Below are positions 1-7,774 of a stretch of 14,680 nt of DNA, one piece after another. Both the position numbers and the translations under genes were made by a program. The notes beneath the pieces were generated by a model. That model was not told the DNA's origin, ran no database searches, and saw only the letters and a program-made list of their open reading frames with translations. Every line of letters starts with the position of its first letter. Positions within the stretch are counted from its first letter, which is position 1. Source of the stretch: an uncultured Bacteroidales bacterium (GTDB taxonomy: Bacteria > Bacteroidota > Bacteroidia > Bacteroidales > UBA932); contig ONFK01000014.1 of the NCBI GenBank assembly GCA_900317065.1, forward strand, positions 1 through 14,680, in the 5' to 3' direction.

Positions 1-1088
1 TGAAGCTCCAGGGAGAGAAACTCAAGAAATTCATCCCTGCATTCGTCGTGCTCTTCGTGCTCGCCATCGTCGTGCGCCTCATCAGCGCCGAATTCACCCT
101 CAACCGCTATCTTGAATGGGCGTTCTGGGCTCTGCTCGTAGGCCTTCTGATTTCCAATACGGTAGGCACTCCCGAGTGGCTCAAGCCCGCCATCCGCACC
201 GAGTTCTACATCAAGACCGGTCTGGTGATCATGGGCTTCAGCGTGCTGTTCAGCAACATCGCCAAGTTCGGCCTCTACGGCCTCGGCATCGCCTGGATAG
301 TCACCCCCATAGTCATCATCTTCATGTGGTGGTTCGGCACGAAGGTCCTCAAGATGGACAACAAGCCGCTCGTGATCACCCTCGCCTCGGCGACGTCCGT
401 CTGCGGCACCTCCGCGGCCATCGCCACGGGCGCGGCCGCCGGCGCCAAGAAGAACGACCTCGGCATCGCGATCTCCATCTCCATCATCTTCACCATCCTG
501 ATGATGGTGTTCGAGCCCATGATCATCAAGGCTTGCGGAATGAACCAGCTGATGGGCGGTTCGCTGATCGGCGGAACGGTCGACAGCACCGGCGCCGTGG
601 TGCTTGCAGGCAACGCCCTCGGCCCCGAGGCGGAGCAGGCCGCCGTGCTCGTGAAGAGCATCCAGAACATCCTCATCGGATTCATCGCCTTCTTCGTTGC
701 CATCTTCTTCGCCACCCGCGTCGACAAGAGCGGTGACAGCAAGGTGGGCGCAGGCGAGATCTGGACCCGCTTCCCCAAGTTCATCATCGGCTTCTTCGTG
801 GCTTCGCTGGTTGCATCCTTCATCCTTCTGCCCGCTGTCGGCGGCGCCGAAGTGAAGGCCATCAACGGCGTGCTCGACCAGTACAAGAACTGGGCTTTCG
901 TGCTTGCATTCACCAGCATTGGACTCGATACCAACTTCAAATCCCTGATCAAGCAGATGCAGGGCGGCAAGATCCTCTGGCTCTATGTGGTAGGCCAGTT
1001 GTTCAACATCGCCCTCACCCTCTTCGCAGTGTGGTTCCTGCTCAGCGGAGTCGTCTTCGAGGTTCCCGTCCTGGATTTGTATAAGTAG
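1..1088 (+). CDS. YeiH-family putative sulfate exporter, 5' truncated by window edge
   Basis: This is an integral inner-membrane protein of the UPF0324/YeiH family (Pfam Cons_hypoth698), usually annotated as a putative sulfate exporter; the substrate is not proven for most members. The reading frame is open from base 3, upstream of the GTG at 48, so the true start lies outside the window and about 361 residues are visible. Many hydrophobic segments of membrane-spanning length are seen. The central stretch, with small-residue motifs SVCGTSAAIATGAAAGAKK and GGSLIGGTVDSTGAVVLAG separated by a helix, is the family's signature region. The gene ends in TAG at 1086-1088, whose last base is the first base of the next gene's GTG. 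High GC content matches the core genome. Family assignment is confident; the transport role is inference. Confidence 0.88.
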   Translation, partial: KLQGEKLKKFIPAFVVLFVLAIVVRLISAEFTLNRYLEWAFWALLVGLLISNTVGTPEWLKPAIRTEFYIKTGLVIMGFSVLFSNIAKFGLYGLGIAWIVTPIVIIFMWWFGTKVLKMDNKPLVITLASATSVCGTSAAIATGAAAGAKKNDLGIAISISIIFTILMMVFEPMIIKACGMNQLMGGSLIGGTVDSTGAVVLAGNALGPEAEQAAVLVKSIQNILIGFIAFFVAIFFATRVDKSGDSKVGAGEIWTRFPKFIIGFFVASLVASFILLPAVGGAEVKAINGVLDQYKNWAFVLAFTSIGLDTNFKSLIKQMQGGKILWLYVVGQLFNIALTLFAVWFLLSGVVFEVPVLDLYK

Positions 1089-1366
1089 TGAAGAAATCCC
1101 GAAAGATACTAAAGTGGGCGACCGTCATTCTGGCGGTCGTCACTTTATGTCTGGCCCTCTATATAATGTGGAACCGCCTGGGCCTCAGCCCCGACTACGA
1201 TTTCGGCGCCGGCGCCTACTTCTATGCCGACGACCCTGCAATCCAGGACCTCTCCGACCGCGCGGCGTACACCACATCCGTCCCCAAATGGATCCACTAC
1301 GCCCTCTTCTTTGTGTGGGGCGCCCTCATGTGGCTTCTCTGGAAATGGGTGGACCGCCGGAAATGA
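1088..1366 (+). CDS. small two-helix membrane protein coupled to the YeiH gene
   Basis: A 92-aa protein I do not recognise. It has a basic N-terminus (KKSRKILK), a hydrophobic helix at about residues 9-27, a roughly 40-residue middle part rich in Asp, Ala and Tyr, and a second hydrophobic Trp-rich helix at about 70-87 ending in WKWVDRRK. The positive charges at both ends suggest both termini are cytoplasmic with the middle outside; that topology is inferred. The start is a GTG overlapping the previous stop by one base, which suggests translational coupling and makes it a probable accessory partner of the transporter. The frame is supported by its position and clean two-helix layout rather than by any motif. 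No terminator with a T-tract follows. Confidence 0.6.
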   Translation: MKKSRKILKWATVILAVVTLCLALYIMWNRLGLSPDYDFGAGAYFYADDPAIQDLSDRAAYTTSVPKWIHYALFFVWGALMWLLWKWVDRRK

Positions 1367-1428
1367 CCTGACCGCCCCACCGTTCCACCCACTCCGTTTC
1401 GCCTCATCCGTTCCTCCTTCCGCGGTCC

Positions 1429-1455
1429 GTATGCAAATAAGCCCGTTTTGCATGC
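1429..1455. repeat. solitary copy of the 27-bp palindromic repeat
   Basis: The left arm GTATGCAAAT and right arm GTTTTGCATGC flank a centre containing AAGCCC. The arms pair over about 10 positions, with a mismatch at the second base pair (T opposite G, a wobble in RNA) and a T/T mismatch at the tenth. It has the same length as three copies at 14087-14215 and closely matches the last of them (4 of 27 positions differ by eye). A related string, GTTTTGCA, recurs shortly downstream at about 1464-1471. It lies 62 bases past the stop of the small membrane protein gene. Confidence 0.8.
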
Positions 1456-1679
1456 AATTCCGGTGTTTTGCAGCCTGATGGATCCTTCGCCGCCTAACGC
1501 CAGAGCGACCTTCAAATCCTGATTCAGTTTACGGACAATGAACAATATAAAGTGTGTTGTGTAAGCGCTGATTTGCTGGTATTTATATAGTATTGTGGTA
1601 AAGTCGGGCTGCTCCCGGTCAAAGAATTAATGCGAGTTATTTAACCATAATTAAAGGTACATCTTTTCAAATAAAACCC

Positions 1680-1687
1680 TATATTTG
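1680..1687 (+). promoter_or_regulatory. Bacteroidetes-type -7 box (TATATTTG) before the small ORF and lipoprotein
   Basis: An exact match to the Bacteroidetes primary sigma factor -7 consensus TAnnTTTG. No good -33 TTTG is visible at 19-21 bases upstream. The predicted start site near 1692 would give a leader of about 40 bases before the ATG at 1731. Confidence 0.55.
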
Positions 1688-1730
1688 AAACCACATATAA
1701 CATAGCTAATATTTTCTAACCAATAGTAAG

Positions 1731-1916
1731 ATGTTAAAAACAAAAGTCTCAAACCCTGACGGAAGAATGCGTTGGGTGGGGGTAAGTCCCTATGAATCAC
1801 CAGATTGCGTGGTGATTAACATTTCTGTTCATGGTCCTCTATGCCAGAGTGGACTTGATGATGTGCAAGTCGATCTGGGTGATAAGTTGGATTTGGGTTT
1901 TGGTGGAGATCTTTAA
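1731..1916 (+). CDS. small 61-aa acidic-tailed protein upstream of a fimbrillin-like lipoprotein
   Basis: A 61-residue ORF with no signal peptide or membrane helix. The centre reads SPYESPDCVVINISVHG then PLCQSG, with two cysteines at 26 and 38. The C-terminal 20 residues are rich in Gly, Asp and Leu (ending LDLGFGGDL). Its stop is 17 bases before the ATG of the lipoprotein, and a -7 box lies about 45 bases upstream, so the two genes probably share a transcript. My recollection is that short ORFs with a comparable Cys-x-Ser-Gly segment occur beside Bacteroidales surface lipoproteins. I do not know a function. It could be a small structural partner, a peptide precursor or a regulatory leader ORF. 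The coding call rests on position, an uninterrupted frame and this resemblance. Confidence 0.55.
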   Translation: MLKTKVSNPDGRMRWVGVSPYESPDCVVINISVHGPLCQSGLDDVQVDLGDKLDLGFGGDL

Positions 1917-1933
1917 TTAAGGAGGAAAGGATT
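1917..1933 (+). promoter_or_regulatory. strong Shine-Dalgarno site for the lipoprotein gene
   Basis: AAGGAGGAAAGG lies just before the ATG at 1934, with the GGAGG core about 8 bases away. This is an extended match to the anti-Shine-Dalgarno sequence, whereas most other starts in this window have none. It fixes the start at 1934. Confidence 0.75.
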
Positions 1934-3787
1934 ATGACTAAGAAAGTGTTATCTATTCTGGCTATCGCCGCCTCATTGTTCTCGTGTACAAAAGAAATCT
2001 CGGAGAACGGAATTACAGAAGAAATCGTAGGAAGTAAACTCATAGTCAGGGCTACAAATCCTGAAACTAAACTGACATTCACCGAAAATGGTACTGGTGG
2101 ATACTCTTTGACTTTTCAGGATGAGACAGACCATTTGTGGGGTTATTTCCGAAAAGGTGCAGAAATGCTGAATTATACTGACAAAGAAGGAAAAACAGCC
2201 TCGCGTATGTTTATGCCATTGGACGAGTCAACTCTAAAAAACGCAAACAAATCGGCATCCTTTACATCGGATTGTTTACAGATTCCTGCTGAAGCGACCA
2301 ATATCTTTTTTTATCTGGATAACAATGTAACACCGATCACATATAATTCAACGCCAACTTTTTGTGATTTAAAAGAACAGTCCGGAAGATTGGAAGATGC
2401 AAACTTGCTGCACGTAATTGTCGGTCATGCTGATATCGCTTCTATGACAAAAGATGGTGAAGGTAATTATATTGCTGATGTTGATTTTGAGTATAAAACG
2501 AGCCTAATCAAGTTCGAAATCACGTTCCCTGATGGAGTTGTGCCTACCGCAGATGAGTCTACGGAAATAACAATAGACAATACTACCCCAGCGCTAAAAA
2601 ATAAGGTACACATTTCATGGGGCGAACCTGGAAGCAGTACCGAAACGGGGCCTATTAAATTTCATCCAGCTTCCGTTTCAGGTCAGGTTGCAACCGCATA
2701 TATTACGGTGTGGGAAGGGACAGTGTTTGATAGTGCGCCACTACAGGCCAAAGTAGATGGGAAGATATGCAGCGTTAGCGTAAATGCAGCCAAGACCATA
2801 GAAGCAGGAAAAGTCTACAGATTGCGCCGCGATCTGGTGATTTCCGCATATGACAATGTTGATAAATGGACATCTGACGACGCGGCTTCCATTAACTATG
2901 AAAAGGGCAAAACGGCGGAGAGTACTCCGGCAGGAATGTCCTATGATTCCACTACCGGCGTTGTCGCCTGGGATGCCAATACATCCGGCTCTCCCAAGGT
3001 ACGTACCCTTACATTTGAAGATGGAAAGACCATTAAAATCACGCAGATAGAGGCCAAGGATTTTGCAGGAAGCTGGAAATTAACCGCCGACACTCGCGTC
3101 CCCGGTAGCCATGGTTCCGCAATAAAAGCAACTTCGACATCAGCTGGAACAGGTGGAAATCCTGTAGGTTATGCCGGGACTCTATCTGGGAAAAAGAGTG
3201 GTAGCTGGTATGATGAGACTTGGACAGCACCTGGTAGCGGGGCTGGAACCAAGACCAATTTGACCATTACCTACACTGGGGCAGAAAACCAGCTTAATAT
3301 TGCCGGTCTAATTGATGGATTGAACATGCCGGCAAAGGTCGTTATTTCCTATGCCTCCAAATCAGTTTCTTTTCAGCCATATATCGAGAATAAAAGCTAT
3401 TTGCAAGGGACTGGAACTGCGTATGAAGGAGAGTATCTTGCATTTGCCACGGAATTGAGAAATGTTAATAATGCCGTGTCTAATGGAAAAACAATAAATC
3501 AGCCATGGCAATTGGGATTTGGAAATGGTGGTTCTTTTTATTTCCCTTGTCCCACTGTTATCTCTGACGGCGGTATAACCGCATCCTTCTCAGGAACTGC
3601 CATGTGTACAGCATACCCTTTATACAGTGTTGTAGGTCTGCTTGTGAATAGGTACAAGGCCTCTGCGACGTCAGGAGCAAATTTAATTCGATCTCAAAAG
3701 AGCGTCTATGCTTACACTCAAGCCGATCAGGGTGGTGCTGCGTATGCAAAGGTGTTCCAAGGGGGGATGACATTTGTAAAGGACTAA
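1934..3787 (+). CDS. fimbrillin-like surface lipoprotein
   Basis: A 617-aa exported lipoprotein. Residues 1-18 form a type II signal peptide with lipobox LFSC, so Cys18 is the lipidated residue; TKEISEN after it is acidic-leaning, as in Bacteroidetes surface-exported lipoproteins. Residues about 35-300 resemble the fimbrillin/Mfa-like adhesin fold: a hydrophobic strand near 120-128 and the stretch DFEYKTSLIKFEITFP at about 184-199, then GKVYRLRRDLVIS closing the domain near 292-304. Residues about 333-371 look like a BACON-type module (ending KTIKITQ), followed by a Gly/Ser/Thr-rich C-terminal domain beginning DFAGSWKL. The likely role is adhesion or surface structure at the outer membrane. 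GC content is clearly lower than in neighbouring genes, suggesting acquisition or rapid turnover. The exact family is uncertain. Confidence 0.7.
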   Translation: MTKKVLSILAIAASLFSCTKEISENGITEEIVGSKLIVRATNPETKLTFTENGTGGYSLTFQDETDHLWGYFRKGAEMLNYTDKEGKTASRMFMPLDESTLKNANKSASFTSDCLQIPAEATNIFFYLDNNVTPITYNSTPTFCDLKEQSGRLEDANLLHVIVGHADIASMTKDGEGNYIADVDFEYKTSLIKFEITFPDGVVPTADESTEITIDNTTPALKNKVHISWGEPGSSTETGPIKFHPASVSGQVATAYITVWEGTVFDSAPLQAKVDGKICSVSVNAAKTIEAGKVYRLRRDLVISAYDNVDKWTSDDAASINYEKGKTAESTPAGMSYDSTTGVVAWDANTSGSPKVRTLTFEDGKTIKITQIEAKDFAGSWKLTADTRVPGSHGSAIKATSTSAGTGGNPVGYAGTLSGKKSGSWYDETWTAPGSGAGTKTNLTITYTGAENQLNIAGLIDGLNMPAKVVISYASKSVSFQPYIENKSYLQGTGTAYEGEYLAFATELRNVNNAVSNGKTINQPWQLGFGNGGSFYFPCPTVISDGGITASFSGTAMCTAYPLYSVVGLLVNRYKASATSGANLIRSQKSVYAYTQADQGGAAYAKVFQGGMTFVKD

Positions 3788-3800
3788 GTTGTTGATTCAA

Positions 3801-3809
3801 TTTGCATAC
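3801..3809. repeat. half-site matching the arm of the 27-bp palindrome
   Basis: TTTGCATAC occurs once here, 14 bases past the lipoprotein stop, and is identical to the right arm of the palindromes at 14189-14215. The partner arm is not present. It may be a degraded copy or chance. Confidence 0.3.
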
Positions 3810-3847
3810 AATGCGTAAATAGTTGTATCACAATAAATTAAATAAAT

Positions 3848-3873
3848 AGACCCAGCCAAAAACGGCTGGGTCT
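3848..3873. terminator. bidirectional intrinsic terminator between convergent lipoprotein and clpB genes
   Basis: A perfect 10-bp stem (AGACCCAGCC with GGCTGGGTCT) encloses a 6-base loop AAAAAC. AT-rich flanks extend the pairing outward on both sides (AATAAAT with GTTTATT), giving U-rich tails in both directions. It sits between two converging genes and can serve both. Confidence 0.9.
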
Positions 3874-3912
3874 GTTTATTTAGATTGCTGCCAAAGCGCC
3901 TCTTCCGCCCCG

Positions 3913-5964
3913 TCACGCGTTCCTCAGCACCGTCTGGCCGTCCACGCTGTCGACTTCGATGGCGGAATCCTTCCTTATCTTGCCTTCCAGTATCTCGCGG
4001 GCGAGTTTGTTCACCAGCTCGCGCTGGATGAGCCTCTTCACCGGGCGGGCGCCGAAGACGGGATCGTAGCCGTTCTCCACCATGTCGTCCTCGAAGGCGC
4101 GGGTGTAGGTCAGGCGGACGTTGTCCTCTTCGAGCTTGCGCTGGAGAATGCCCATCTGTATGTGCACGATTTCCCGGATATTCTCCTTTGTCAGAGCGTC
4201 GAACACCACGATCTCGTCTATCCTGTTGAGGAACTCCGGCCTCATGCGCAGGCGCAGCTCCTCCTCCTTGAGGTTGGAAGTCATTATGAGGATGGTGTTC
4301 TTGAAGTCCACTGTGCGGCCCTTATTGTCGGTCAGACGCCCGTCGTCCAGCACCTGCAGCAGGATGTTGAACACGTCCGGATGCGCCTTCTCGATCTCGT
4401 CGAGCAACACTACCGAATAGGGTTTGCGGCGCACCGCCTCGGTCAGCTGGCCGCCCTCATCGTATCCCACATATCCCGGAGGCGCACCGATCAGTCGGCT
4501 GACGGTGTGCGACTCCTGATACTCGCTCATGTCGATACGGGTCATCATCGTCTCGTCGTTGAAGAGGAACTCCGCAAGGGCCTTCGCCAGCTCGGTCTTG
4601 CCCACGCCGGTGGTGCCGAGGAAGAGGAAGGATCCGATGGGCCTGTGCTCGTTGCTGAGCCCGGCACGCGAGCGTCGCACTGCGTCTGAAACGGCGGCGA
4701 TGGCCTTGTCCTGGCCCACCACTCTCTTGTGCAGTTCGCTCTCCATGCGCAGGAGTTTCTCCTTTTCGCTTTCCAGCATGCGGTTCACCGGGATGCCTGT
4801 CCAGCGGGCTACCACCTCCGCGATGTCCTCGGGGCCCACCGCCTCGTTGATGATTGGATTCTTGATGTCCGCCTGCTTCCTGGTGAGTTCTTCGATCCGG
4901 GCGCGAGCCTGGGCTATCTTGCCGTAGCGCAATTCCGCAACCTTGCCGTAGTTGCCCTGGCGCTCGGCGATGCGGGCCTCGTTCTCGTCGTCCTCAATCT
5001 CCTGGCGGGCCTTCTGCAGGTCGGCCACTATCTCCTTCTCGGAACTCCAGCGCTTCATCAGCTCTTCGCGTTTGGCCTTCAGTTCCGTCAGTTCGGAGTC
5101 TATCTTCTCGGCTTTCAGCGAGGTGCTCTCGCGCTTCACGGCCTCCTTCTCGATTTCGAGCTGGCGTATCTTCGAGTTGAGGTCGTCGATGGGCTCAGGC
5201 ACGGAGTTCATTTCCAGACGGAGCTTGCTCGCCGCCTCGTCTATCAGGTCGATGGCCTTGTCCGGCAGGAAACGGTTGTTGATGTAGCGGTGGCTGAGGT
5301 TGACGGCCGCTATCAGGGCGTCGTCCTCGATGCGCACCTTGTGGTGGTTCTCGTATTTCTCTTTCAGGCCTCGCAGGATGCTGATGCTCTCGGCGGGGCT
5401 CGGCTCATCCACCATCACCTTCTGGAAACGGCGCTCGAGGGCCTTGTCCTGCTCGAAGTATTTCTGGTATTCGTCGAGAGTGGTGGAACCGATTGTGCGG
5501 AGCTCGCCTCGCGCCAGTGCCGGCTTGAGGATGTTGGACGCGTCCATTGCGCCGGAAGAGCGCCCGGCACCCACGAGGGTGTGGATTTCATCGATGAAGA
5601 GGATGATCTCTCCGTCGCTCTCCACCACTTCCTTGACTACACCTTTGAGCCTTTCCTCGAACTCTCCCTGGTATTTCGCGCCTGCGATCAGCGCGCCCAT
5701 GTCGAGCGAGTAGACCTTCTTGGATTTAAGGTTCTCCGGCACCTGGCCGTTGACTATCTTGGTGGCTATGCCTTCGGAGATGGCGGTCTTGCCCACGCCC
5801 GGCTCGCCAACCAGGATAGGATTGTTCTTGGTGCGCCTGCTCAGTATCTGCAGCACACGCCGGATCTCGTCATCGCGCCCGATCACCGGGTCCAACTTGC
5901 CCTTCGCCGCCCTGTCGTTCAGGTCGATGGCGTATTTGCTCAAGAATTCGTATTTGTTTTCCAT
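3913..5964 (-). CDS. clpB: ClpB-type disaggregase lacking the N-terminal domain
   Basis: A 683-aa AAA+ protein of the ClpB/Hsp104 family, which threads aggregated proteins through a hexameric pore with DnaK. From the ATG at 5964, nucleotide-binding domain 1 starts at once: Walker A GEPGVGKT (53-60), pore loop KYQGEFEERL (98-107), Walker B ILFIDE (121-126), arginine fingers in ALERRF (175-180). A coiled-coil middle domain spans about 255-375 (AELRYGKI at 343-350), which separates ClpB from ClpA/ClpC. Domain 2 has Walker A GTTGVGKT (450-457), pore loop GYVG (497-500), Walker B VVLLDE (518-523) and sensor-2 GAR (638-640). Typical ClpB is about 860 aa; the roughly 150-residue Clp-N region is missing. 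The segment between TSNL and RPEFLNR is also about 20 residues shorter than in E. coli. An upstream in-frame ATG at 6003 adds only 13 leader-encoded residues and is rejected because a strong ribosome site precedes 5964. Confidence 0.93.
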   Translation of the reverse strand: MENKYEFLSKYAIDLNDRAAKGKLDPVIGRDDEIRRVLQILSRRTKNNPILVGEPGVGKTAISEGIATKIVNGQVPENLKSKKVYSLDMGALIAGAKYQGEFEERLKGVVKEVVESDGEIILFIDEIHTLVGAGRSSGAMDASNILKPALARGELRTIGSTTLDEYQKYFEQDKALERRFQKVMVDEPSPAESISILRGLKEKYENHHKVRIEDDALIAAVNLSHRYINNRFLPDKAIDLIDEAASKLRLEMNSVPEPIDDLNSKIRQLEIEKEAVKRESTSLKAEKIDSELTELKAKREELMKRWSSEKEIVADLQKARQEIEDDENEARIAERQGNYGKVAELRYGKIAQARARIEELTRKQADIKNPIINEAVGPEDIAEVVARWTGIPVNRMLESEKEKLLRMESELHKRVVGQDKAIAAVSDAVRRSRAGLSNEHRPIGSFLFLGTTGVGKTELAKALAEFLFNDETMMTRIDMSEYQESHTVSRLIGAPPGYVGYDEGGQLTEAVRRKPYSVVLLDEIEKAHPDVFNILLQVLDDGRLTDNKGRTVDFKNTILIMTSNLKEEELRLRMRPEFLNRIDEIVVFDALTKENIREIVHIQMGILQRKLEEDNVRLTYTRAFEDDMVENGYDPVFGARPVKRLIQRELVNKLAREILEGKIRKDSAIEVDSVDGQTVLRNA

Positions 5965-5970
5965 AATCTG

Positions 5971-6000
5971 TCCTCCTTTCGCCGGTCCTTCCCGGCAAAA
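5971..6000 (-). promoter_or_regulatory. clpB leader: hairpin abutting a strong Shine-Dalgarno site
   Basis: On the minus strand the site GAAAGGAGGA (complement of 5971-5980) lies 6 bases before the ATG at 5964 and fixes the start. Directly upstream, TTTTGCCGG pairs with CCGGCGAAA around the loop GAAGGA (5977-6000), a stem of up to 9 bp including one U-G pair. The hairpin touches but does not hide the core AGGAGG. Confidence 0.65.
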
Positions 6001-6010
6001 CAAGCTTGGT

Positions 6011-6043
6011 CAAAATACGGACCTGTGACAAAATGTCAGCAAA
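6011..6043 (-). promoter_or_regulatory. candidate clpB promoter
   Basis: On the minus strand a TATTTTG box (complement of 6011-6017) lies 22 bases downstream of a TTTG (complement of 6040-6043). This resembles the Bacteroidetes -33/-7 arrangement but with an imperfect -7 box. It overlaps the region used by the divergent activator gene. Confidence 0.4.
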
Positions 6044-6049
6044 TCTTCG

Positions 6050-6057
6050 TATATTTG
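6050..6057 (+). promoter_or_regulatory. -7 box (TATATTTG) immediately before the activator gene
   Basis: Exact TAnnTTTG match ending only 8 bases before the preferred ATG at 6066. A start site 4-8 bases downstream would give a nearly leaderless transcript. No clear -33 element is seen at the usual distance. Confidence 0.5.
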
Positions 6058-6065
6058 CGATGTAT

Positions 6066-7270
<1,205 letters not shown>

Positions 7271-7274
<4 letters not shown>

Positions 7275-7774
7275 AAAAAGCTCTCTACATAATTGCGGCC
7301 GTCCTCTGCCTGGCTGGATGCCGGGTGACCTACTCCTTCTCCGGCACCTCCATCGATCCGGACGTGCACACCATCTGCATCCCGACCTTCGAGTACAAGG
7401 CCCTGCGGGTGAACCCTTCGCTTGCGAACGACATCTCCGAGGAACTCCGCACGCGTTTCCGCCGCATGACCAGCCTGGAGCAGGTGGAGATGGACGGGGA
7501 CCTCGAAATCATAGGCGAGATAAGCGGATACGACGTGCAGGCTTCGGCCGTCACGGCGGATGAAGTCGCCGCGCAGAACCGCCTGACCGTGGTGGTGAAG
7601 GTCGATTTCAACAATGTCAAGCATCCTGAGGACAGTTTTACCGGAAAGAGCTTTTCGGCTTATGCCGACTACGATTCCACCAATTCGCTCGACGCGGTGG
7701 AGAGCGCCCTCTGCGCCGAGATCATCGAGAAAATCATAGAAGACATCTTCAACGCAACCGTCGCACAATGGTAG
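7271..7774 (+). CDS. lptE: LptE-family outer-membrane lipoprotein
   Basis: A 167-aa lipoprotein that acts as the plug and partner of LptD in inserting lipopolysaccharide into the outer membrane. Residues 1-17 are a signal peptide with lipobox LAGC (Cys17). The mature part begins RVTYSFSGTSIDPDVHTICIP, the LptE opening with its conserved Tyr-Ser-Phe-Ser-Gly and following strand. A later stretch, about 75-110, has the alternating pattern of its beta strands (DLEIIGEISGYDV then VAAQNRLTVVVKVDF), and a helix follows. Length fits the Bacteroidetes family. The ATG overlaps the activator's stop (ATGA), and the gene overlaps the next one by 7 bases, so the four genes from 6066 to 8724 form one tight operon. 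An upstream in-frame extension lies inside the activator gene and is rejected. Confidence 0.88.

Larger units (their letters stand above)
1367..1730. other. non-coding intergenic stretch with compositional change
   Basis: This stretch of 364 bases has no convincing gene. The first part is pyrimidine-rich and GC-rich. A 27-bp palindrome sits at 1429-1455. From about 1530 the sequence becomes AT-rich, leading into the accessory lipoprotein locus, with a Bacteroidetes -7 box at 1680-1687. A short open stretch around 1495-1590 has no start or recognisable motif and is left uncalled. Confidence 0.6.

Noticed and set aside
1346..1391. 8-bp inverted repeat TGGGTGGA/TCCACCCA at the end of the small membrane gene
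   Set aside because: Loop of 30 bases, partly inside the coding sequence and with no T-tract; not convincing as a terminator.
5965..6003. Longer clpB start at 6003 (13 extra residues)
   Set aside because: The extension is encoded by the hairpin and Shine-Dalgarno leader, and does not resemble any Clp-N sequence.
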